The notes beneath the pieces were generated by a model. The model ran no database searches. It had not been told where the DNA came from and saw only the letters and a list, made by a program, of their open reading frames with translations. DNA of 64,000 nt, taken from Exiguobacterium sp. SL-9 (GTDB lineage Bacteria; Bacillota; Bacilli; Exiguobacteriales; Exiguobacteriaceae). Positions 43,096-50,270 of the stretch are shown piece after piece. Each line of letters starts with the position of its first letter. The stretch's first letter is position 1. Both the position numbers and the translations under genes were made by a program. Location: contig NZ_SJUO01000003.1 in NCBI RefSeq assembly GCF_004336985.1, positions 124,001 through 188,000 on the forward strand, written 5' to 3'.

Positions 43096-44154
43096 ATGGA
43101 TTTACAGGCATCGTATCAACAGACGTCACGCCAACTGAGTGGGCACGGAAAACGGAACGTCGGCGTCTTGAAGCAGGCGTTGGAAGCAATCGATGCAAAT
43201 CAATCGAGCGACCACTACGGAACGGGCGAGGTCATCGAGCGATTCGAGCAAAAACTGAGTAAAGACTTAGGAATAGAAGACGCGATCTTCTTTCCGAGCG
43301 GCACGATGGCGCAACAGATTGCCTTACGCATTTGGGCAAACGAGACCGGCAATCGAAGCGTCGCCTATCATCCGCTCTGTCACTTGGAGATTCATGAACA
43401 GGACGGATTGAAGCAGCTACATCATCTCGAACCGATTTTGATTGGAGACGACAAGCGATTGATGACGCTCGACGAAGTGAAGGCGTTACCGGACGTCGCC
43501 TGTCTCTTGATCGAGTTGCCGCAACGCGAGCTCGGCGGTTACTTGCCGCCCTTCGCTGAACTTGAAGCGATCAGTCGTCATTGCCGGGAGCGAGGGATTC
43601 GCTTGCATCTCGACGGAGCGCGTTTGTTCGAGACGCTCCCGTACTATGAGAAGACGGCCGAAGAAGTGTGTGCTTTGTTTGATAGCGTCTACGTCTCGTT
43701 TTATAAAGGAATCGGCGGGATTGCTGGCGCCATCCTGGCCGGACCAAAACCGTTCTGTGCCGAGGCGAGAATATGGAAACGTCGTTACGGCGGCGACTTG
43801 ATCGGTTTGTACCCATACATCATTCCGGCCGACTATTACTATGAGCTCCGGAAGGATCGGATGGGGATGTATGTTGAGCAGGCGAAGGACCTGGCCCATC
43901 GATTCAATGCGATCGACGGGGTATGGACGACGCCCGAGATACCGGTGACAAATATGTTTCATCTTCATATGAACGGCGATATCGAAACCGTCTCGAATCG
44001 GATTGAACGCATCCAAGTCGAGACCGGGATTGGCATCACAGGCTATCTCATCCCGCATGATGGTCATTGTTCGACCGAAATCAGTATCGGGGATGCGTAT
44101 GGAGAGATTGAGCCGTCATGGCTTGACGAACTGTTTCGAATATTTCACCCTTAA
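43096..44154 (+). CDS. Threonine aldolase-family PLP enzyme (beta-eliminating lyase fold)
   Basis: 352 aa, fold type I. Visible: IFFPSGTMAQQIALRIWAN (cofactor phosphate loop), GIRLHLDGARLFETLPYY (Asp pairing with PLP) and VYVSFYKGIGGIAGAIL (PLP Lys). The LHLDGARL and SFYKG motifs are characteristic of low-specificity L-threonine aldolases, which split threonine to glycine and acetaldehyde. Own terminator downstream. Confidence 0.82.
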   Translation: MDLQASYQQTSRQLSGHGKRNVGVLKQALEAIDANQSSDHYGTGEVIERFEQKLSKDLGIEDAIFFPSGTMAQQIALRIWANETGNRSVAYHPLCHLEIHEQDGLKQLHHLEPILIGDDKRLMTLDEVKALPDVACLLIELPQRELGGYLPPFAELEAISRHCRERGIRLHLDGARLFETLPYYEKTAEEVCALFDSVYVSFYKGIGGIAGAILAGPKPFCAEARIWKRRYGGDLIGLYPYIIPADYYYELRKDRMGMYVEQAKDLAHRFNAIDGVWTTPEIPVTNMFHLHMNGDIETVSNRIERIQVETGIGITGYLIPHDGHCSTEISIGDAYGEIEPSWLDELFRIFHP

Positions 44155-44157
44155 ATG

Positions 44158-44205
44158 GAAAAGCGCCCTCTCACGTGACGAATGTCTGGCGAGAGGGCGC
44201 TTTTC
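44158..44205. terminator. Bidirectional terminator
   Basis: Stem aaaagcgccctctc/gagagggcgctttt between convergent genes. Confidence 0.88.
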
Positions 44206-44211
44206 GATTGC

Positions 44212-45390
44212 TTACGCGGCTTCGAGTTTTGATTTGCTCGATTGAGACGCCAAATGTTTCATCGATAGTTTGATAAGCCATTGGATGGTCTTCACTTGAA
44301 TGAAGGCGAGCGGGGACAACACTACATAATGGGCCAGACTATGTGCCGTGAGTAATTCGTTTTGAACGAGCCCCCAGTGGACGAAAAACATCCCGAGAAC
44401 GACATAGGCGACACCTGGACAGATGAGACCGAAACTTGCCGCGCCATCCGGTTGTTCCGTGAAATAGTCGAGACGACGTAATGCGCTGAACCCGATCAAG
44501 CCGACAGCCGTGCTCGCCATGAACAGTACGCCCAACACGACGAAGAGTAAGGGAGCATTGACATCTGTCTCGAGTAAGCGATGGGATATCATCGAATAGA
44601 TTCGGACGAACGTGATTCCAGTGAGCGTGAAAATCGGGATGAGAAGCCAGACGGTCGGTGCACTTGATTTAGCAAGTCCCTTTGACAATATCGCTCGTAA
44701 GCTCATGCCTCCGAAAAAGAAAAGGATTCCTCCGACGAGCGTCAAAAAGAAGAGGGACGTGACTGCCGCGGTGACAGAAACCCATGGTATCGTTGACATG
44801 GCGGCAGGACTGGCCAAACCGACGGCAATCATGACGAAAGCGAACGCACCTAAAAATTGACCGAACTGATTGAGGTTGTCGACGGGAAATTTGCCGTTGA
44901 CTAATATGTGCGAGATATATTGGGTGTAACGGACGAGCGCGTACACGCCAATCCCTAAAAATGCAACCAAAGCGAACGGGAACAGAAGTTGCACGTTGGC
45001 CCATAGTCCGGGGATGAACAGGGCTCCAAGAATGAACAAGACGTTCACACTCATTGCGTACGTCAGCGGTTCGGCCATGACAGCTACTTCACCGGGAGTC
45101 CCTTTAAGTGTTTGGTAAGCGGACGTGCGCTTAAATTCGTTGAACGAGCGAACGTTCCAAATGAGCAGACGGAAGTGGTTCGCAGCGAGCGCTAAGATGA
45201 TGATGGAAACCATAACAACGAGCATTTGTGCCATCCCACCTGCTTCAAACGTGGTTCGCAAATGATCAAAGTGAGGTAGCGGTGAATCAGGATGGGGAAT
45301 TAAAAACATGAAATACATAAAAAATGAGACGGCCAGCCCGCCGTTTCCTAGGGCAGATAAAAAGTAGAGCGGATGATAGTGTTGTTTCAT
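44212..45390 (-). CDS. Multi-pass membrane protein of a sulfide-linked family (TsoY/TDT-like)
   Basis: 392 aa with about ten transmembrane helices, no signal peptide and a C-terminal basic tail. The start PLYFLSALGNGGLAVSFFMYFMF is characteristic of a membrane family found near sulfur-oxidation genes and sometimes named TsoY; general shape is like TDT/SLAC1 anion channels. I am unsure of both names. Its promoter (45427-45455) has the CsoR/CstR-like palindrome, and it diverges from the sulfide:quinone oxidoreductase, so a role in sulfide, sulfite or thiosulfate transport is plausible. Confidence 0.6.
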   Translation of the reverse strand: MKQHYHPLYFLSALGNGGLAVSFFMYFMFLIPHPDSPLPHFDHLRTTFEAGGMAQMLVVMVSIIILALAANHFRLLIWNVRSFNEFKRTSAYQTLKGTPGEVAVMAEPLTYAMSVNVLFILGALFIPGLWANVQLLFPFALVAFLGIGVYALVRYTQYISHILVNGKFPVDNLNQFGQFLGAFAFVMIAVGLASPAAMSTIPWVSVTAAVTSLFFLTLVGGILFFFGGMSLRAILSKGLAKSSAPTVWLLIPIFTLTGITFVRIYSMISHRLLETDVNAPLLFVVLGVLFMASTAVGLIGFSALRRLDYFTEQPDGAASFGLICPGVAYVVLGMFFVHWGLVQNELLTAHSLAHYVVLSPLAFIQVKTIQWLIKLSMKHLASQSSKSKLEAA

Positions 45391-45426
45391 CGTGAAAGAA
45401 TCCTCCTAAAAAAATAAGATAACCAC

Positions 45427-45455
45427 TTTATACCCCCTTAGGTATGTGAGGTCAA
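45427..45455 (-). promoter_or_regulatory. Promoter with CsoR/CstR-like operator
   Basis: On minus: TTGACC (45455-45450), 17-bp spacer, TATAAA (45432-45427). The spacer contains TACCTAAGGGGGTATA, the same core as at 6100-6117. Confidence 0.68.
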
Positions 45456-45473
45456 TACATCCTGCATGATATG

Positions 45474-45487
45474 AGGGGATTCCCCTA
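45474..45487. promoter_or_regulatory. Candidate NreC/NarL-type response-regulator site 1
   Basis: AGGGGATTCCCCTA, a short palindrome of the AGGG-N5-CCCTA type, 236 bp upstream of the oxidoreductase ORF. Confidence 0.4.
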
Positions 45488-45607
45488 TCGGTCGGTCCAT
45501 CGAATGCAGCGACTCGACACAGTGATTAAAGTCACGGATTGCGGCGTTATGACAAGTGTCGAAAAGGAGGGAAAACGTATGAAATAGCAGGGATTCGACT
45601 AAAAATG

Positions 45608-45621
45608 AGGGACTTCCCCTA
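45608..45621. promoter_or_regulatory. Candidate NreC/NarL-type response-regulator site 2
   Basis: AGGGACTTCCCCTA, a second copy of the palindrome at 45474, 102 bp before the oxidoreductase start. A NarL/NreC-type regulator is encoded 3 kb downstream. Confidence 0.4.
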
Positions 45622-45722
45622 TATCAGTTGTATGCGCTCTCAACTATGCTGAAGACGTGAGGTAGTTCACGAAATTGACATATCCTAGCACATCAATCGG
45701 GAGACGAAAGGGGATTTACTTT

Positions 45723-46916
45723 ATGCGTACACATTATCGAGTCATTATCGTTGGAGCCGGTACCGGAGGGATTAGTGTCGCCGCTCGTTTACTACGTGAT
45801 AAACATCATTTGGCAGATGAAATTTTGCTAATCGACCCTGAGGAGAAGCATTATTATCAACCGCTCTGGACACTTGTCGGGGCGGGTGCCGCAAAAAAAG
45901 AAGAATCAGAACGAGGGATGGAAACACTTATCCCGAGTGGTGCAAAATGGCTTCAGGACAAGGTGATTGGCTTTAACCCTGAAGCCAATCAAGTTGAGAC
46001 GGCGAGTCATGGGATGATGGAATACGACTACTTGATCGTCGCTTCTGGCATTGAAATCGATTGGGGTCGAATCAAGGGGTTAGAAGCGGCGCTCGGCACG
46101 AAACAAGTATGTAGCAACTACTCGTATCAGCACGTCGATTACACGTGGGATACCCTTAGGGGTTTTGAAGGCGGAACAGCACTGTTCACACACCCCGCCT
46201 CGCCTGTAAAGTGTGGAGGTGCACCGCAAAAAATCATGTATTTGGCAGAAGACTATTTCGTGAAGACCGGCGTTCGCGATAACAGTAAAATCGTCTTTGG
46301 ATCGGCCAATCCAGCCATTTTTGATGTCGCCAAGTATCGGTCCGCGCTCGAAAAAGTACTTGAGCGAAAACGGATTGACACACATTTCCGCGTTAATCTA
46401 ATTGAGATCAAAGCAGATGAAAAGACTGCGGTGTTCGAACATTTAGATAGCGGGGAAACGTTCGATCTCCACTATGATATGATTCACGTCACACCACCGA
46501 TGCAAGCCCCGGCGGTCATTCGAAACAGTAAGCTCGCCGATGCGGGCGGGTGGGTCGATGTCGACATGTATACGCTTCAACATAAACAATATAAAAACAT
46601 CTTCGGACTCGGAGATTGCACGAATTTGCCGACATCGAAGACGGGGGCCGCCATTCGGAAGCAGGCACCAGTCGTCGCTAAAAATGTGAGCGATCTCATG
46701 TATGGACAAGTCCCGGTCGCTTCATATGATGGCTATTCGTCTTGCCCGATTGTCACAGGATACAACAAGCTCATCTTGGCTGAATTTGATTATGAAAAGG
46801 TCCCACAAGAGTCGATGCCGTTCAATCAGGCGAAAGAGCGCCATAGCATGTATATCTTGAAGAAAGATTTTCTTCCGATTATGTATTGGAACGGGATGTT
46901 GAAAGGGACGATGTGA
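45723..46916 (+). CDS. sqr: Sulfide:quinone oxidoreductase
   Basis: A peripheral membrane flavoenzyme that oxidises H2S to sulfane sulfur and passes electrons to the quinone pool. FAD Rossmann motif VGAGTGGIS at residues 10-18; GLGDCTNLPTSKTGAAIRKQAPVVAKN binds FAD and quinone. Cysteines at 130, 164 (VKCGGAPQK) and about 341 (YSSCPIVTGY); the last two are the redox pair of type II SQR. 397 aa. ATG 45723 follows AAAGGGG. DUF1641 follows 17 bases later, a common SQR partner. Confidence 0.92.
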   Translation: MRTHYRVIIVGAGTGGISVAARLLRDKHHLADEILLIDPEEKHYYQPLWTLVGAGAAKKEESERGMETLIPSGAKWLQDKVIGFNPEANQVETASHGMMEYDYLIVASGIEIDWGRIKGLEAALGTKQVCSNYSYQHVDYTWDTLRGFEGGTALFTHPASPVKCGGAPQKIMYLAEDYFVKTGVRDNSKIVFGSANPAIFDVAKYRSALEKVLERKRIDTHFRVNLIEIKADEKTAVFEHLDSGETFDLHYDMIHVTPPMQAPAVIRNSKLADAGGWVDVDMYTLQHKQYKNIFGLGDCTNLPTSKTGAAIRKQAPVVAKNVSDLMYGQVPVASYDGYSSCPIVTGYNKLILAEFDYEKVPQESMPFNQAKERHSMYILKKDFLPIMYWNGMLKGTM

Positions 46917-46933
46917 GGAAGGGGGAGAAGACG

Positions 46934-47488
46934 ATGGAACATACAACAATGAACAAATCGTTAGAAACGGCATTGACCCGTCCGGACGTCGAGCAAGCGC
47001 TCGTCTCCCTCGTCGAACGGTTGCCAGAGATTGAAAAGTCGCTACGACGCCTCGAAGACGCTGTCGACTTTGGCAAGGCGACGATGAACGATCAACACGT
47101 GAAAGACAAGCTTGATTCCCTTCTCGACTCATCCAATTTGCAAATCGAGACGCTCGAGGCGGCGGTCAAACTGGCTGAGAAACTACCGATGTTGCTCCAG
47201 ATGACGAACCAACTTGAACAAGTGCTCGCTTTCGCCCAAGACGTCTATAGTGACGAACAGACACGCGAACTGATTGGACAACGAGTCGATGAATATGTGT
47301 CGCCCGTAAAAGAAAAGGCGGTTGCGACGCGTACACTACTCACTGAAATCCGAGACCGGGCCGAACGGGACGATCGTCAAATTACCTTGTTCTCGCTCAT
47401 CCGTTGGTTGAAAGAGCCATCGGTCCAACATGGGCTAAAGTATATGCAAGCGACAGTGGAAGTGTTGTCTGAGCAAACGAAAAAATAA
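46934..47488 (+). CDS. DUF1641 family protein
   Basis: 184 aa, helical and charged, with the family pattern LPMLLQMTNQLEQVLAF and FSLIRWLKEPSVQHGLKYM. DUF1641 proteins often lie beside SQR or formate dehydrogenase-like genes; function unknown. ATG 46934 follows GGGGGAGAAG. Ends the sqr operon; terminator at 47498. Confidence 0.88.
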   Translation: MEHTTMNKSLETALTRPDVEQALVSLVERLPEIEKSLRRLEDAVDFGKATMNDQHVKDKLDSLLDSSNLQIETLEAAVKLAEKLPMLLQMTNQLEQVLAFAQDVYSDEQTRELIGQRVDEYVSPVKEKAVATRTLLTEIRDRAERDDRQITLFSLIRWLKEPSVQHGLKYMQATVEVLSEQTKK

Positions 47489-47497
47489 CACCTTCCT

Positions 47498-47528
47498 CCG
47501 GACGTGACTCGATCACGTCCGGTTTTTG
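47498..47528 (+). terminator. Terminator of the sqr operon
   Basis: Stem ccggacgtga/tcacgtccgg followed by T5. Confidence 0.88.
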
Positions 47529-47540
47529 TATTCACATTAG

Positions 47541-47569
47541 TTGGCATCTTTTACCCATGGGGGTATGAT
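47541..47569 (+). promoter_or_regulatory. Promoter with CsoR/CstR-like operator for the two-component system
   Basis: TTGGCA (47541-47546), 17-bp spacer, TATGAT (47564-47569). TACCCATGGGGGTA (47552-47565) sits in the spacer and touches the -10, as in the other two promoters of this group. Confidence 0.6.
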
Positions 47570-47606
47570 GAGGGGAGATGGTACGATACGGAAAGGAGGA
47601 GTCGAA

Positions 47607-48632
47607 TTGGCGTTACAAGACTTTGAGGGGCAGATTTTAAACGTCTTAAAAGATGGTGTTATCGTGATGGATCACGAACGGAAAATTATCACGATGAACG
47701 ATGCGGCCGAACAGTTGACTGGATGGCGGCTAGGCGAACCTGTCCCGTATTGCTCATTCTGTCAACAGCGTAAAGTTGAACGAGGCGAAGAACGATGTTA
47801 TTTGATTCAACATGAGCGCTCTCCGTACTTCACCTCAGAGATGCCGACTTATTCAGGGAAGATGGTCGATGTCGAGATGAATACGGCACGCATATTGAAT
47901 GACCCGGTGTCGGGCTCGACGTATTATTTGCTCGTCCTGCGTGACTTTACAGAACGAAAGCGCCGTGAAGCCCATGCGCTTCGTGAACAGATGGTACGCG
48001 AACTCATTCAAGCGCGGGAAGAAGAACATGAACGGCTCGCTCAAGAGCTTCATGACGGGGTCGGCCAGTCCCTTTTCAGTATCGCTCTTGCCCTCGGCGC
48101 CCTTCAATCCGATGTAAAAGACGTAGAAAAGAAAGAATATATCGAGTCGGTGCTCGCTGAAGTCAGTCGGTTGATTGACAACGTGAAAGGTTATTCGAAA
48201 CGCTTACGTCCTATCGAGCTCGATCAATTCGGACTCGGTTCAGCATTGAGCGTATTAGTTGATAGTTTTGCCACGCAATATCCGCTCGTCGTGTTTCATA
48301 CGGATATCCGCTTGTCGTTCCGATATGACCGTGTCATCGAGATCAATATATATCGCATTATCCAGGAAGCTCTCGTCAACAGTATGAAGTATGCTCATCC
48401 GAATACAATCGATGTCCGAATCGTTGAACGAAATGGTGGCATTGATTTATCACTGAAAGATGACGGGGTAGGATTCGATCCACAAAAAGTTGTAAAAGGG
48501 CTGGGCCTTCGGCACATGGAAGAGCGGGCGAAAACGATCCATGGGACGTTCACACTTCAATCGATTCCGGGACAAGGTACTGACATTTCAGTGTCTGTGC
48601 CGCTAGAGCGGGGTCTCTATGACACCGATTAA
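47607..48632 (+). CDS. Cytoplasmic PAS sensor histidine kinase (NreB-like, HisKA_3)
   Basis: 341 aa with no membrane segment. The PAS domain (about 1-115) has Cys49, Cys52 and Cys64, the C-x2-C-x11-C spacing of the NreB [4Fe-4S] oxygen sensor, but the fourth ligand position (67) is Ile. HisKA_3 carries the phospho-acceptor His149 in QELHDGVGQSLF; the HATPase domain has the N box EALVNSMKYAHP and DDGVGFD. TTG 47607 has GGAGG seven bases upstream. Overlaps its response regulator. Likely senses redox or sulfur state; the signal is inference. Confidence 0.88.
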   Translation: MALQDFEGQILNVLKDGVIVMDHERKIITMNDAAEQLTGWRLGEPVPYCSFCQQRKVERGEERCYLIQHERSPYFTSEMPTYSGKMVDVEMNTARILNDPVSGSTYYLLVLRDFTERKRREAHALREQMVRELIQAREEEHERLAQELHDGVGQSLFSIALALGALQSDVKDVEKKEYIESVLAEVSRLIDNVKGYSKRLRPIELDQFGLGSALSVLVDSFATQYPLVVFHTDIRLSFRYDRVIEINIYRIIQEALVNSMKYAHPNTIDVRIVERNGGIDLSLKDDGVGFDPQKVVKGLGLRHMEERAKTIHGTFTLQSIPGQGTDISVSVPLERGLYDTD

Positions 48633-49260
48633 AGTATTGATTGTCGACGACCACGAACTCGTCCGACGTGGTCTGAAGTTAATGTTTCGCCCATATGAAG
48701 AGATTGATGTCGTAGGTGAGGCAGTCGATGGAACGACTGCCATTCAAGAAGCGATTCGTATGACACCTGATGTGGTGCTGCTCGATATCACGATGCCGAA
48801 CGGCCTCGACGGCTTTATGACAGCGACAGCGCTAGCGGAAGAAGTGCCGGGCGTCAAAGTCATCTTACTCACGATGCATGATGAGGAGCTATACATCAAA
48901 CGAGCCCTTGAACTCGATGTCCCCGGCTATCTATCCAAAAATAGTGATCCGGGTCAGCTTGTCGATGGCATCAAGCAAGTGATGGAAGGGAAGCGTTACT
49001 ATGCGACCTCGCTGTCGGAAGCATTTATCGAGAAAGTAGTGTCGCAAAAGAAAGAGTCGGTGCTGACGCGGCGCGAGTCGGAAATTGTACGTTTGACGAC
49101 GCTCGGTTACGGCAATATCGAGATTGGAGAGAAACTTGGAATCAGTCCAAAAACGGTCGAGAACCATAAAAGCCGTGTCATGCATAAACTGCAAATCAAA
49201 CATCGACATGAGCTCGTGCAATTCGCACTGAAAAATAGATTGGTTGACTACGATGGCTAG
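48619..49260 (+). CDS. NarL/NreC-type response regulator
   Basis: 213 aa. The receiver has the DDHELVRRGL acidic pair and phospho-Asp in VVLLDITMP. A LuxR-type HTH (about 145-205) has LTRRESEIVRLTTLGYGNIEIGEKLGISPKTVENHKSRV. Overlaps the kinase by 14 bases, so it is translationally coupled. Candidate binding sites are the two AGGG-N5-CCCTA palindromes upstream of sqr. Confidence 0.92.
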   Translation: MTPIKVLIVDDHELVRRGLKLMFRPYEEIDVVGEAVDGTTAIQEAIRMTPDVVLLDITMPNGLDGFMTATALAEEVPGVKVILLTMHDEELYIKRALELDVPGYLSKNSDPGQLVDGIKQVMEGKRYYATSLSEAFIEKVVSQKKESVLTRRESEIVRLTTLGYGNIEIGEKLGISPKTVENHKSRVMHKLQIKHRHELVQFALKNRLVDYDG

Positions 49261-49274
49261 AAAGAAGGGAAGTT

Positions 49275-49646
49275 ATGAAACTAGATTTAGAGAAGACGGT
49301 CGATTCACAATACATCCAGCAACACCTCGCCAATGAGCGGACGTTCCTCGCCTGGATTCGGACGGCGATCACGGTCATCGGGATCGGTTTTCTCGTGACG
49401 AATTTCCACTATTATCGGAGCGAGAACTTGAGCGGGACCGAGCATCAATTGATCACAGCGATCGGCATCTTGTCGATCATCTTCGGAATCGCGACCATCC
49501 TCGTCGGAACCCGGTCGTATTTGAAGAAAGTGCATACGATCAATTCCCAACAGTTCAAATCGGCGAAGATGAGCCTTGTCGCGCTCGCGATCGGGATGGT
49601 GTTCATTTTCACGTTGATCTTGATTGTCAGCTACTTCTTATTTTAA
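49275..49646 (+). CDS. DUF202 (YidH-type) membrane protein
   Basis: 123 aa, three transmembrane helices, with the family start YIQQHLANERTFLAWIRTAI. Function unknown. AGAAGGGAAG precedes the ATG 14 bases after the response regulator; part of that operon and therefore likely in the sulfide regulon. Confidence 0.88.
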   Translation: MKLDLEKTVDSQYIQQHLANERTFLAWIRTAITVIGIGFLVTNFHYYRSENLSGTEHQLITAIGILSIIFGIATILVGTRSYLKKVHTINSQQFKSAKMSLVALAIGMVFIFTLILIVSYFLF

Positions 49647-49651
49647 CGACA

Positions 49652-49692
49652 AACAAGCACCGTGCCTCGGAGAGAGGGACGGTGCTTGTTGT
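49652..49692. terminator. Bidirectional terminator
   Basis: Stem aacaagcaccgt/acggtgcttgtt between convergent genes. Confidence 0.85.
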
Positions 49693-50192
49693 TAGCGCGA
49701 GATGATGGCGTCGAGCCGTTCGAGTTGCGAGGAGAAACCTTCGACGGCACCCATCTCGACGACGCGCTGGAGCGACTCGTTGTCTGTGAACTCGGAGCGG
49801 CTGATGAGCAGCGTGCCGTTCGGGATATCGACGAATTCATTCGTGATCGTCATGACGGGGAGTTCGGGATTGATGTGGCCGTCCGCGTCCGAGAACGCAT
49901 CTGTGTAGACGATTTTTCGATGCGGGTCGATCTCGAGGAACGTCGATTTTCCCCATGACTCCATGCCGTAGTAATCACCTTGCTCTTTGTCGACACACGT
50001 CATTTTGTAGTGCCACGTCCCACCCGGTTCGAATTCGAACGTGCGAATTTCCGTTGCCCATCCGGCCGGCCCCCACCACGTTTCAAGATGGGCTGGCGTC
50101 GAGAACGCCTCGAATACGAGCTCACGCGGTGCGCTGAAGCTTCGTTCGACGATCAACGTGTTGCCTTCGATCTTAGATTTCACTTTTTCCAT
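49692..50192 (-). CDS. SRPBCC-family protein (AHSA1-like)
   Basis: 166 aa START/Bet v1-like fold with FSAPRELVFEAFSTPAHLETWWGPAGW and GGTWHYKM, the pattern of AHSA1-type ligand-binding proteins. Ligand unknown. AAAGGGG precedes the ATG. Monocistronic. Confidence 0.85.
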   Translation of the reverse strand: MEKVKSKIEGNTLIVERSFSAPRELVFEAFSTPAHLETWWGPAGWATEIRTFEFEPGGTWHYKMTCVDKEQGDYYGMESWGKSTFLEIDPHRKIVYTDAFSDADGHINPELPVMTITNEFVDIPNGTLLISRSEFTDNESLQRVVEMGAVEGFSSQLERLDAIISR

Positions 50193-50270
50193 TGGAAAGA
50201 CCCCTTTCTTGAGAAAGAAGATTACGCATATCTAATCAATGTAATCTCTATTCCCGGTTCACGAGGCGTT

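Larger units (their letters stand above)
45391..45722. other. 332-bp divergent regulatory region of the sulfide locus
   Basis: Contains the minus promoter/operator at 45427-45455, two near-identical palindromes at 45474-45487 and 45608-45621, and a strong SD followed by a two-codon frame (ATG AAA TAG, 45579-45587). No protein gene. Confidence 0.7.

Noticed and set aside
46147-46165. ATACCCTTAGGGGT inside sqr, resembling the CsoR-like operator
   Set aside because: It is within coding sequence, its arms are weaker, and no promoter elements surround it.
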